From Bacillota bacterium (GTDB lineage: Bacteria > Bacillota > Dethiobacteria > DTU022 > UBA8154), in the NCBI GenBank assembly GCA_012798755.1, contig JAAZMP010000009.1, positions 1 through 64,000 on the forward strand: a stretch of 64,000 nucleotides of DNA, given 5' to 3'. Positions 31,104 through 39,210 of this stretch are shown here, piece after piece. How positions within the stretch are numbered: position 1 is the stretch's first letter; every line of letters starts with the position of its first letter. The translations under genes and the position numbers were made by a program. The notes under the pieces are model-generated. The model ran no database searches, was not told the DNA's origin, and worked only from the letters and a program-made list of their open reading frames with translations.

Positions 31104-31930
31104 AACAGATACGGATAGCATTGGTACAAATGAGATCTCCGTTTGCCGATCTTAAAAACAATCTGAAAAAAATAAGCCGCTTGGCCCGGGATGCCGCAGC
31201 ACAAGAAGTGGATATTATTTGTTATCCGGAACTCTGCTTACAAGGCTACAGCCGGACCGAATCATGCCTTCATGCCCAACCAATACCGGGTCCTTATACC
31301 GAAAAAATTTTGGCCCTGGCTCAAACTTATAAATTGACCATGCTGGTTGGTCTGGCTGAACAAACGGAATACAACAAACCATATATTACCCATTTTGTAG
31401 CCTATCCTGATGGAAAGTGGGATCTCTATAGAAAAACACATTTGGGTTCCAGGGAGAAACCATATTTTTTACCCGGCCAAGAACTGCCTGTTTTCCGGCA
31501 CAAAAAAGCCAATTTTGGGATTTTGATCTGCTGGGACCTCCGTTTCCCCGAAGCAGCTACGATATTATCCTTGAAAGGAGCGGAGATTATCTTTGCACCC
31601 CATGCTTCGCCCATGGTGTCCGGCAACCGGCGCCGCAGCACCTGGCTAAAATATTTGCCGGCCCGCGCCTATGATAACACCGTTTTTATTGCCACCTGCA
31701 ATTTAGTGGGAAGTGATGGGACCGGGCGCACTTTTTGCGGTGGTGCCCTGATCATTGATCCGAAGGGCAACGTCCTGGCGGAATCATTTCAAAAAAATGA
31801 TCACTTGCTGGTGACAGATTTGTATCCACGGTTAATTAATTCTATCCGCCGTGGAAAATCCACTTCCATGCGCTCCATCTTTTACCTCAATGTCAGGCGG
31901 CCTGAGCTGTACACTGATCTGGTGCGTTAA
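31100..31930 (+). CDS. carbon-nitrogen hydrolase (nitrilase superfamily)
   Basis: VDIICYPELCLQGYS, YRKTHLGSREKPYFLPG, FGILICWDLRFPEAATIL (Glu-Lys-Cys triad); ATGA overlap with SBP gene. Confidence 0.93.
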   Translation: MKQIRIALVQMRSPFADLKNNLKKISRLARDAAAQEVDIICYPELCLQGYSRTESCLHAQPIPGPYTEKILALAQTYKLTMLVGLAEQTEYNKPYITHFVAYPDGKWDLYRKTHLGSREKPYFLPGQELPVFRHKKANFGILICWDLRFPEAATILSLKGAEIIFAPHASPMVSGNRRRSTWLKYLPARAYDNTVFIATCNLVGSDGTGRTFCGGALIIDPKGNVLAESFQKNDHLLVTDLYPRLINSIRRGKSTSMRSIFYLNVRRPELYTDLVR

Positions 31931-31990
31931 GGACACAAAAGTAAAAATCGGCACAAAAGTGCCGTTATCTTTTTCCGTTAAACCCATAAT

Positions 31991-32018
31991 CAGAGCCGGC
32001 TTTCCCGGCTCTTCTTTT
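31991..32018 (+). terminator. intrinsic terminator between convergent operons
   Basis: AGAGCCGG-ctttc-CCGGCTCT followed by TCTTTTCT. Confidence 0.7.
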
Positions 32019-32025
32019 CTATAGC

Positions 32026-32811
32026 TTAGGCCACTACATCCCTGGTAGATCTGATCGCAGAAATAGCAGGCCTGCCATTTTTATCATAATTGACGGAAGC
32101 CACCACGCCGTAGACCTCCCGGAGCATCTTCTCAGTAACAGTTTCCCGGGGACTGCCCGCTCCATAAAGTTTCCCCTTGCCATTGAGAACTACTATATGG
32201 TGGGCAAATTGCACCGCCAGATTTAGATCATGGAGCACCGCTATTATACTGGTTCCTTCCTCCAAGCACCTTAAAAGATGGCAAAGCTCCAGTTGTTTTT
32301 GCAAATCCAGAGAATTGACGGGCTCATCCAGCAGTATTACTTTGGGGTTTCGGACCAAGGCCTGGGCTACCAGCACCATCTTTTTTTGCCCCCCGCTTAG
32401 TTCTGTAAAGCGCCTGGGAGCCAGGCGTTCGATGTTAAGGGAAGCCAAGATTTCCATCACGCTATGCAGATCCTCATCTTTTACTTTACGGCCAAGTTCC
32501 GGCAGGCGTCCCAGAAGCACCATTTCCAGCACTGTAAGTACAGAAAAAGATGTATCCATCTGGGGAAGATAAGACATAAGTTTTGTTTTGTCGTCGATGC
32601 CCATAGCTGTCACATTTTCTTTTTGATACCAGACAGTGCCCTCGTATGGAAGCAGCCCGAAGATGGATTTGAGCAAAGTAGATTTTCCGGACCCATTGGG
32701 ACCCAGCACCACATTAAACCCAGGGCTAAAAGAAACGTTTAGGTCTTGAAAGACCGGAAGAGGGCCCTTTTTTGTCTTGTAGGAAAAAGACAGGTTTTCG
32801 GTTCTTAACAT
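32026..32811 (-). CDS. FepC/BtuD-like ABC ATPase
   Basis: GPNGSGKSTLLKSIFG, LSGGQKKMVLVAQALVRNP. Confidence 0.92.
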   Translation of the reverse strand: MLRTENLSFSYKTKKGPLPVFQDLNVSFSPGFNVVLGPNGSGKSTLLKSIFGLLPYEGTVWYQKENVTAMGIDDKTKLMSYLPQMDTSFSVLTVLEMVLLGRLPELGRKVKDEDLHSVMEILASLNIERLAPRRFTELSGGQKKMVLVAQALVRNPKVILLDEPVNSLDLQKQLELCHLLRCLEEGTSIIAVLHDLNLAVQFAHHIVVLNGKGKLYGAGSPRETVTEKMLREVYGVVASVNYDKNGRPAISAIRSTRDVVA

Positions 32812-33866
32812 TACATGACCTCCCTTTCGCGGAAGATGATGCTTAAAAACACCGGAATGCCTACGACAGCCGTTACCAGCCCGATGGGCAATACCACCCC
32901 CGGGATGATCAGTTTACTGACCGTAAAAGAAAGCGCCACCACAACAGCGCCGATAAGGGCCGAAAGGGATAGAAAAAAGCGTTGATCTTCTCCCACCAGT
33001 TGCCGGGCAATATGCGGCGCGATGATCCCCACAAACCCAATGGAACCAACAAAAGACACCGCAAAAGCCGTTACTAAGGAAGTCAGGATGATCACCATCC
33101 GCCGGATTTTTTGCGCGTCTACTCCCAAACTTTTCGCCTTGGTATCGTCCAGGGTCATGGCTGTCAGTTTCCAGGCATTCCTATGGAAAATCAGGAAACA
33201 AAAAAGCAACGCCCCAAGGACAATGAAAAGTTTAGTCCAGTTTGTCTTTAGCAAACTGCCCATGTTCCAAAATACAAGGCTTTTTAGATCTTCGCTGTCG
33301 GAAACATATTGTAAAATCATGGTCAAAGCGGTAAAGAAAAAATTTAAAGCGATGCCAAAAAGCACGATGCTGCTTTTACCGGCACGGGCACGAGAAGAGA
33401 AAGCATAGATGCACACTGAGGCCAACAGGGCAAAAACAAAAGCGTTAGCGGTGACCATGATGGATTCAGATACTTTTAACAGATTGGCATTAAGAATCAG
33501 CCCCAGGGCTGCACCAAAGGTGGCGGCATTGGTAATGCCCAAGGTAAAAGGGCTGGCGATGGGGTTTCTTAAGATGGTTTGAATTTCACAGCCCCCGATC
33601 CCCAAAGATGCCCCCACCACCAGTGCCATAAGAGACATGGGCAGACGGATGTCTCTTATGATCATCACATTGTTCCCCTGGCCTTTTCCTATAAACAAAA
33701 CCTTGAATATTTCTCCTAAAGGGATGGGGGAGGAGCCCAATGAGATGTTCAAAAGAAACAGGACTGCAGCCAATCCAAGGAGTACCGCTATAATAACGGT
33801 TCTTCTTTTAAGCATAAGATCATAAAAGAAATGATCCGGCACCGGGGTCTTTGCTTTGACAGGCAT
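32811..33866 (-). CDS. FecCD-family ABC permease
   Basis: DIRLPMSLMALVVGASLGIGGCEIQTILRNPIASPFTLGITNAATFGA; GIIAPHIARQLVGEDQR. Confidence 0.92.
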   Translation of the reverse strand: MPVKAKTPVPDHFFYDLMLKRRTVIIAVLLGLAAVLFLLNISLGSSPIPLGEIFKVLFIGKGQGNNVMIIRDIRLPMSLMALVVGASLGIGGCEIQTILRNPIASPFTLGITNAATFGAALGLILNANLLKVSESIMVTANAFVFALLASVCIYAFSSRARAGKSSIVLFGIALNFFFTALTMILQYVSDSEDLKSLVFWNMGSLLKTNWTKLFIVLGALLFCFLIFHRNAWKLTAMTLDDTKAKSLGVDAQKIRRMVIILTSLVTAFAVSFVGSIGFVGIIAPHIARQLVGEDQRFFLSLSALIGAVVVALSFTVSKLIIPGVVLPIGLVTAVVGIPVFLSIIFREREVM

Positions 33867-35387
33867 CTATTTTAGCACCTCGGAGGATCTGTATGTCCAT
33901 CCCGTGATATCACTGTCCACCAGCATAAACTTTTCGAAAAACTCGTCCATGATTGCATCGGCATCTACACCCTTAAACTCTGCCGGGTAAAATATGCCGG
34001 CCAACTTTAAGGCTGCATAAAACCCGAAAATAGACCTGCTGGTGGCGTGGGCCATCTCATAGACTTGATCGTTTTGGACCGCTTTCAGCCGGTTCCAGCC
34101 AGTCCTTTTTAAAATGTCGAATTTCGGCACTTTGGGAGTGGATCCTGCAAAGTTATCCATCCAACCCGCCCCGGAACCGCTTAGAATAATAAAATCAGGA
34201 TCTGCTTGTAATACATATTCGGGATCCAGGGTATTGCCACTGCCTTTGCCGGCAGCAGTTTCTAAAAGTACGGGATCGGCTATGTTTTCGCCACCGGCAA
34301 CAGCAATGACAGTGCCCCAACCGGTTAGGCTTGTGCTGGTAGAACCATAGATCTCTGCGTAACCGGATTTTTCGTAGTAAACAGTAGGCTTGTCACTGCG
34401 TTGGCTCAATTTCTTGGAGGTCAAAAGCTTGTACTGGTTATCAATAAAAGATATTACCTCAGCGGCGCGTTCTTCCTTTTGGAAAATATCTCCCAGCAGT
34501 TTAAGTGTTTCTTGCACTGAGGTAGTAAAGGACTCTCCGGGGACATCGATCATGACCAGAGGAATCCCTACTCTGGTAAGCTGGGGTTCGATTTCCAAAG
34601 CATACCGGTGGGCTCCCATGGCTGAATTTACGATAAGCACATCGGGTTCCAAGGCCAGGATCATCTCTAGATCGAAAGGAGCATTGTGATCGGATATTTG
34701 GCCAACATGTTTCATGTAATTCCCTACAATGGGTGTATACAATTTGGCGTAACCTTGCAGACCGCCACCGCCATCCTGACCGGAGCCTACCAATTTAGAA
34801 AAGGCCTCCTTTCCTAAAAGCGGGATGATAAAGTCTACAACATCCATGGTGCTTATGGCATAGGTGGAAATAGGAAGGTTGAGGGTCACTTCACGATCCT
34901 TTACATCCCTTACCGTAACGGAACCGGTCACAGGCTCTTTGACCGGTAGGGAGTCTATATCCAGGGCCTGAATTTCCCCGCCTTCAGCACTTTCGCAGGC
35001 TTCGTATCCATAGGCAAAAGGATCCAGATCTGCACCGGCCAAAGCATCGGCCACCGCGGCAAGAATGGCATCGCTGGTTACCGTAGCGCCGCTAATCACA
35101 TCAACATCAAGAGATTGTGAAGATACAATGGCAGCCGGTAGTTTTTCCACGGGAATCGTCCCTATTCCCGGAGTTTCCTTATGACTACCAATATTGACAG
35201 CAAGGATGGTCCCTTTTTCATCCAAGGTGATCTCCACTTTGATATCGCCATGATATCCCGGGGCGCTGCCTTTGTATACTTTCTCTGCAGCCCCGGACTG
35301 GTTTAAAGACGGCGTTGTAGAGGTGCAGCCGGCCAGCATGACGATTATGAGTAACATTGTAATTAATAGTAATACGGTTTTTCTCAT
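33867..35387 (-). CDS. lipoprotein fusing an N-terminal FMN-binding domain to a TroA/FepB-type periplasmic binding domain
   Basis: Lipobox LAGC; FMN_bind VYKGSAPGYHGDIKVEITLDEKGTILAVNIGSHKETPGIG...DVISGATVTSDAILAAV; then periplasmic binding fold ISTYAISTMDVVDFIIPLLG...LEPDVLIVNS...GGENIADPV. Confidence 0.9.
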   Translation of the reverse strand: MRKTVLLLITMLLIIVMLAGCTSTTPSLNQSGAAEKVYKGSAPGYHGDIKVEITLDEKGTILAVNIGSHKETPGIGTIPVEKLPAAIVSSQSLDVDVISGATVTSDAILAAVADALAGADLDPFAYGYEACESAEGGEIQALDIDSLPVKEPVTGSVTVRDVKDREVTLNLPISTYAISTMDVVDFIIPLLGKEAFSKLVGSGQDGGGGLQGYAKLYTPIVGNYMKHVGQISDHNAPFDLEMILALEPDVLIVNSAMGAHRYALEIEPQLTRVGIPLVMIDVPGESFTTSVQETLKLLGDIFQKEERAAEVISFIDNQYKLLTSKKLSQRSDKPTVYYEKSGYAEIYGSTSTSLTGWGTVIAVAGGENIADPVLLETAAGKGSGNTLDPEYVLQADPDFIILSGSGAGWMDNFAGSTPKVPKFDILKRTGWNRLKAVQNDQVYEMAHATSRSIFGFYAALKLAGIFYPAEFKGVDADAIMDEFFEKFMLVDSDITGWTYRSSEVLK

Positions 35388-35582
35388 TTTGATAATTCCC
35401 TCCTTTTAAATACGCTGTAAATTTAAGGCATCTTTGCGATTCCAAGCTTTTAACTTATCCTTTAAAACGCCTGCTTTGTAAACGGTTATGCTTGCCGTAA
35501 CAACCATTCTTTTGTAATGTCTTGTCATTTTAGGCACAAAAAATAAATCACCTTCCCCTTGAAAAATGAATTTTATTTTTCC

Positions 35583-35722
35583 CCCGTTAGGCAGGTCTCC
35601 TGACTTACACTTCCTGATGCTGCCTTCCCAGCTTGCGCCAGTGGCTTTGTAGCATCGGATTTAAATGTGATTACAGTAGCAGGGCTGTTATGGATTTGCA
35701 CCATATTCCCTTTTAATTGTGC
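35583..35722 (-). promoter_or_regulatory. cobalamin riboswitch upstream of FMN-bind SBP/ABC operon
   Basis: Minus strand: GGTGCAAATCCATAACAGCCCTGCTACTGTAAT...AAGCCACTGGCGCAAGCTGGGAAGGCAGCAT...GTAAGTCAGGAGACCTGCC. Confidence 0.93.
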
Positions 35723-35863
35723 ACACAAACCTAGGGGTTAGCCATATTAAATTTTGTGGTAAAGCAAATTTTCAAAGGTTATTCACCAGAGGAATTTGCC
35801 CCTTGTTGCATCGTGCCCGCGGGCATCCTTTTCAGTCCCGTCCTCCCTTTGGTATTACCCGTA

Positions 35864-36325
35864 TCACCGGGGAAAATCCCGCTCACTGTTTCCCATATAA
35901 GATACTATGTTCTTGCGCATCCTATAAAAGAAAGAACGCACCAGTTTTAACTCCTCCGGTGTAAAGCCGTCTACTAATATTTTGTTCAGATCTTGATACA
36001 ACTTGTGATAATCATCCTTAATAGCGATCGCTTTTTCCGTGACATAGACATTTTTCTTGCGAGCATCCCGTAAATCCGGCTTTCGAAAAACAAACCCGCC
36101 ATCCTCCAGCTTTTTTACAGCCCGTGCCGTATGGGCGCTATCTACAAAAAGTTCCTTGGAAAGCTGCTCTTGAGAAATCCCGTCGCGGCCAAACAAAAGA
36201 TGGTTGATAAAATACCACTGGCCCCGCCCAATACCAAATTGCGCAACCCTGGAGCTTATATAGGCCAGGCTGTTTCGATAGATGTCGAAGATTGCTTTGG
36301 TTAAAAAAAACTTGCGCTTTTTCAT
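35864..36325 (-). CDS. MarR-family transcriptional regulator
   Basis: wHTH ISQEQLSKELFVDSAHTARAVKKLEDGGFVFRKPDLRDARKKNVYVTEKAIAI; start trimmed to MKKRKF. Confidence 0.9.
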   Translation of the reverse strand: MKKRKFFLTKAIFDIYRNSLAYISSRVAQFGIGRGQWYFINHLLFGRDGISQEQLSKELFVDSAHTARAVKKLEDGGFVFRKPDLRDARKKNVYVTEKAIAIKDDYHKLYQDLNKILVDGFTPEELKLVRSFFYRMRKNIVSYMGNSERDFPR

Positions 36326-36378
36326 GAAAATCCCGCTCCCCCGGAAAGCTCGCAGATCATGTTGTGGCACGCAAATAA

Positions 36379-36410
36379 ATACTATCATAAATTAGTTGAC
36401 TAATCAACTA
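36379..36410 (-). promoter_or_regulatory. candidate marR promoter with palindromic operator
   Basis: Palindrome TAGTTGA-CTAA-TCAACTA (36393-36410) contains minus-strand -35 TTGATT, 17 bp from -10 TAGTAT. Confidence 0.65.
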
Positions 36411-36420
36411 TATTTTCAAA

Positions 36421-36602
36421 GGTGAAAGTATTATTATTGCCAGGCATGGTGTTCCTATTGCCGTGTGGCAACCTTTTTCGCCCACTAAAAAAAAATTGAT
36501 ACCGGATCAGTTATTAATGAATTACGAAAGTTTCGTGAAGACACAAACGCAAAATTGGCGGGGCTTTCACTACAGAAGATGATCGGGGAAGGCAGACGGT
36601 AA
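36421..36602 (+). pseudogene. decayed Phd/VapB-type antitoxin remnant (5' truncated and frameshifted)
   Basis: GESIIIARHGVPIAVWQPFSPTKKK in one frame, then IDTGSVINELRKFREDTNAKLAGLSLQKMIGEGRR* after a 1-nt shift at A9 (36487-36495); ends just before the vapC ATG. Confidence 0.75.
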
Positions 36603-36603
36603 A

Positions 36604-37023
36604 ATGAACGATTCTTTCGTCATTGATAATTCAGTTGTGATGTCTTGGTATTTTAAGGATGAAACAAATCACTATGCTGATAAGGTTTTGGACAGGTTAT
36701 TAAATACTGAAGCATTCGTTCCATCCATCTGGCCCTTGGAGGTTGTAAATGTACTTTTAGTGGCAGAACGGCAAAATAGGCTTAAGCATGCAAATTCTTT
36801 ACGCTTTTTGGAATTACTGTTACAACTGCCAATTGTTGTTGAACATGGCTTTTCTAAAACAACTATGAAGGAGGCACTGGCTTTAGGAAGAACAACAAAT
36901 CTTTCAAGCTATGATACGGCTTATTTGCTTCTTGCTATCAGAAAAAATCGTCCGCTGGCAACATTAGATAAAAAACTTATAGAGGCAGCCGAAAATATCA
37001 ATGTCAAAGTTCTGTATGGTTAG
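36604..37023 (+). CDS. vapC: PIN-domain toxin (VapC family)
   Basis: FVIDNSVVMSWYFKDE, FVPSIWPLEVVNVL, LSSYDTAYLLLAIRKNRPLATLDKKL. Confidence 0.9.
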   Translation: MNDSFVIDNSVVMSWYFKDETNHYADKVLDRLLNTEAFVPSIWPLEVVNVLLVAERQNRLKHANSLRFLELLLQLPIVVEHGFSKTTMKEALALGRTTNLSSYDTAYLLLAIRKNRPLATLDKKLIEAAENINVKVLYG

Positions 37024-37060
37024 CACTAGAGCCAGGGCAGTTTACCCATTGAATAATTTT

Positions 37061-37152
37061 AAGTGACAGGGGGACGGTTCTCTTGTCATCAAAGCCAGGT
37101 ATGCACTTTCCGCTATTTTTTAGGTGACAAGAGAACCGTCCCCCTGTCACTT
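37061..37152. repeat. perfect 28-bp inverted repeat, REP-like (GTGACAGGGGGACGGTTCTCTTGTCA)
   Basis: Left arm 37061-37088 is the exact reverse complement of right arm 37125-37152; 36-nt loop; T-run follows. Confidence 0.93.
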
Positions 37153-37178
37153 TTTAGCGGTAACAGCAACAAGCTAAT

Positions 37179-37823
37179 TTAAACCTTGGCTCGCACGATG
37201 TCTTTGATTTTCATCAATCTAGTCAGCGCAGCGCGTTCATTTTCATCCAGCTTCATGGTGATATAGCGGACGGTTTCCTGCATTCTGGGGATCAAGACAT
37301 ATTCCAGTGCATTGACCCGCCGGCGTGTTTTTTCAATTTCATCCGCCAGTAGCTGGACGGCTTTTTCCAGTTCGGCCAGCTCCATTAATTTGGGCAGGAT
37401 CTTTGCCAGCGTTTCGATCGAAGAATCCAGCTCGGCGGAGGTTCCCACAAATCCATAGGGATAGATACTGCTTTCTTCCCCCCGGGTGCTGGCTTCTTGT
37501 TTCCAGGACAGACGCGGGGCATAGACGCTCATGATGTTCTGCTTTTCCACTGTTAGAGATAAGCGCGTCGTTGGGTACATCAGCGCTTCTTCTAACATTT
37601 CAGCGGGCATAACGGCACGTGCCAGCAAAAATTTAGCCATGGCCGCCGTGAGTTCTGCTTCGATTTCTTCGCGTAATTCCTTATTTTTCCTCACCCGCTC
37701 CAAAAATTGGCTGATAAGTTCATCTCGTTTATCCTTGAGCAGTTTGTGCCCGCGCAGGGCCATCTGCAGCCTTTTTTTGAGCTGGTTAAGCTCCATCCGC
37801 GTCGGATTTACCCTAATTTCCAT
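37179..37823 (-). CDS. atpD: V/A-type ATPase subunit D
   Basis: [46 protein letters not shown]. Confidence 0.95.
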   Translation of the reverse strand: MEIRVNPTRMELNQLKKRLQMALRGHKLLKDKRDELISQFLERVRKNKELREEIEAELTAAMAKFLLARAVMPAEMLEEALMYPTTRLSLTVEKQNIMSVYAPRLSWKQEASTRGEESSIYPYGFVGTSAELDSSIETLAKILPKLMELAELEKAVQLLADEIEKTRRRVNALEYVLIPRMQETVRYITMKLDENERAALTRLMKIKDIVRAKV

Positions 37824-39210
37824 CCTCTTGTTCCTCCTCCAAAAGCGGCAAGTACTTATCTAAATACTCGTCCCGGATACGTTTCAACTCAGCACGCGGC
37901 AAGAGAGAAAACAATTCCCATCCCAGATCAAGCGTTTCCCCAATCGTGCGATCTTGCTCCTCTCCCTGGGCAACATAGCGGTATTCGAACTCATCGGCAA
38001 ACTGGGAAAACTTCTTGTCAATTTCCGTCAGGGCTGCTTCCCCCAAAATAGCGGCCAGCTCTTTGGCTTCTTTTCCCCGTGCATAGGCTGCATAGAGCTG
38101 GTTCATCGTATCGGCGTGATCTTCCCTGGTCTTACCGGCCCCAATTCCTTTGTCTTTCAACCTGGAAAGCGAGGGGAGGACATCGATCGGTGGATAAATC
38201 CCTTTGCGGTGCAAATCGCGGCTGATGATTACCTGCCCTTCGGTGATATAGCCGGTAAGGTCAGGAATAGGATGTGTTTTGTCATCTTCCGGCATGGTTA
38301 GGATCGGCAGCTGGGTGATAGACCCACGCCTTCCCTTGATCCGGCCGGCCCTTTCGTAAATACCGGAAAGGTCTGTATAAAGATAGCCGGGGTACCCTCT
38401 CCGGCCCGGCACTTCTTTCCGGGCGGCGGAAATTTCCCGCAAGGCTTCGGCATAATTTGTCAAATCCGTCAAAATCACCAGAACATGCATATCCTGTTCA
38501 AAAGCCAGGTACTCGGCCGCTGTAAGCGCCATCCTCGGCGTGGCGATCCGTTCAATGGCCGGGTCATCAGCCAGGTTGATGAAAATCACCGCCCGCTCAA
38601 TAGCACCGGTCCGGCGAAAGTCGCTGATAAAATACTCGGCTTCTTCAAAGGTTATACCCATGGCTGCGAAAACAACGGCAAATTTTTCTTCCGTGCCCAA
38701 AACCTTGGACTGCCGGGCAATTTGTGCGGCAAGCCGGGAATGAGGAAGCCCCGATCCGGAAAAAATCGGCAGTTTCTGGCCCCGCACCATAGTATTCATA
38801 CCATCAATGGCCGAAATGCCTGTCTGTATAAACTCTGAAGGATAGTCCCGGGCATAGGGGTTGATGGGAAAACCGTTAATATCCAGTCTTTTATCCGGAA
38901 TTATTTTGGGCCCATCATCCCGTGGAAGCCCCATACCATCGAAAACACGGCCCAGAATATCCATGGATACGGGAAGTTCAATTCCCCGGCCCAGAAAACG
39001 TACTTTGGCCTCCTGAATGTTGATGCCGCTGGTACCTTCAAAAACCTGGACTAAAGCCTTATCACCATCCACTTCCAAAACCTGTCCACGGCGAATTTCG
39101 CCGCCGGGAAGTTCAATTTCGGTTAGTTCTTGGTAAGTAATCCCTTCCACGTTTTCTACCAACATCAGCGGTCCGGCTACTTCGGCGACAGTTTTATATT
39201 CTTTAAGCAA
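37813..39210 (-). CDS. atpB: V/A-type ATPase subunit B
   Basis: [21 protein letters not shown]...[16 protein letters not shown]. Confidence 0.97.
   Translation of the reverse strand: MLKEYKTVAEVAGPLMLVENVEGITYQELTEIELPGGEIRRGQVLEVDGDKALVQVFEGTSGINIQEAKVRFLGRGIELPVSMDILGRVFDGMGLPRDDGPKIIPDKRLDINGFPINPYARDYPSEFIQTGISAIDGMNTMVRGQKLPIFSGSGLPHSRLAAQIARQSKVLGTEEKFAVVFAAMGITFEEAEYFISDFRRTGAIERAVIFINLADDPAIERIATPRMALTAAEYLAFEQDMHVLVILTDLTNYAEALREISAARKEVPGRRGYPGYLYTDLSGIYERAGRIKGRRGSITQLPILTMPEDDKTHPIPDLTGYITEGQVIISRDLHRKGIYPPIDVLPSLSRLKDKGIGAGKTREDHADTMNQLYAAYARGKEAKELAAILGEAALTEIDKKFSQFADEFEYRYVAQGEEQDRTIGETLDLGWELFSLLPRAELKRIRDEYLDKYLPLLEEEQEDGN

Noticed and set aside
25345-35543. Shared 17-mer ATTTTAGGCACAAAAAA near two cobalamin riboswitches (25345 and 35527)
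   Set aside because: AT-rich, and placed differently relative to the two riboswitches (one beyond the leader, one between leader and gene); probably chance.
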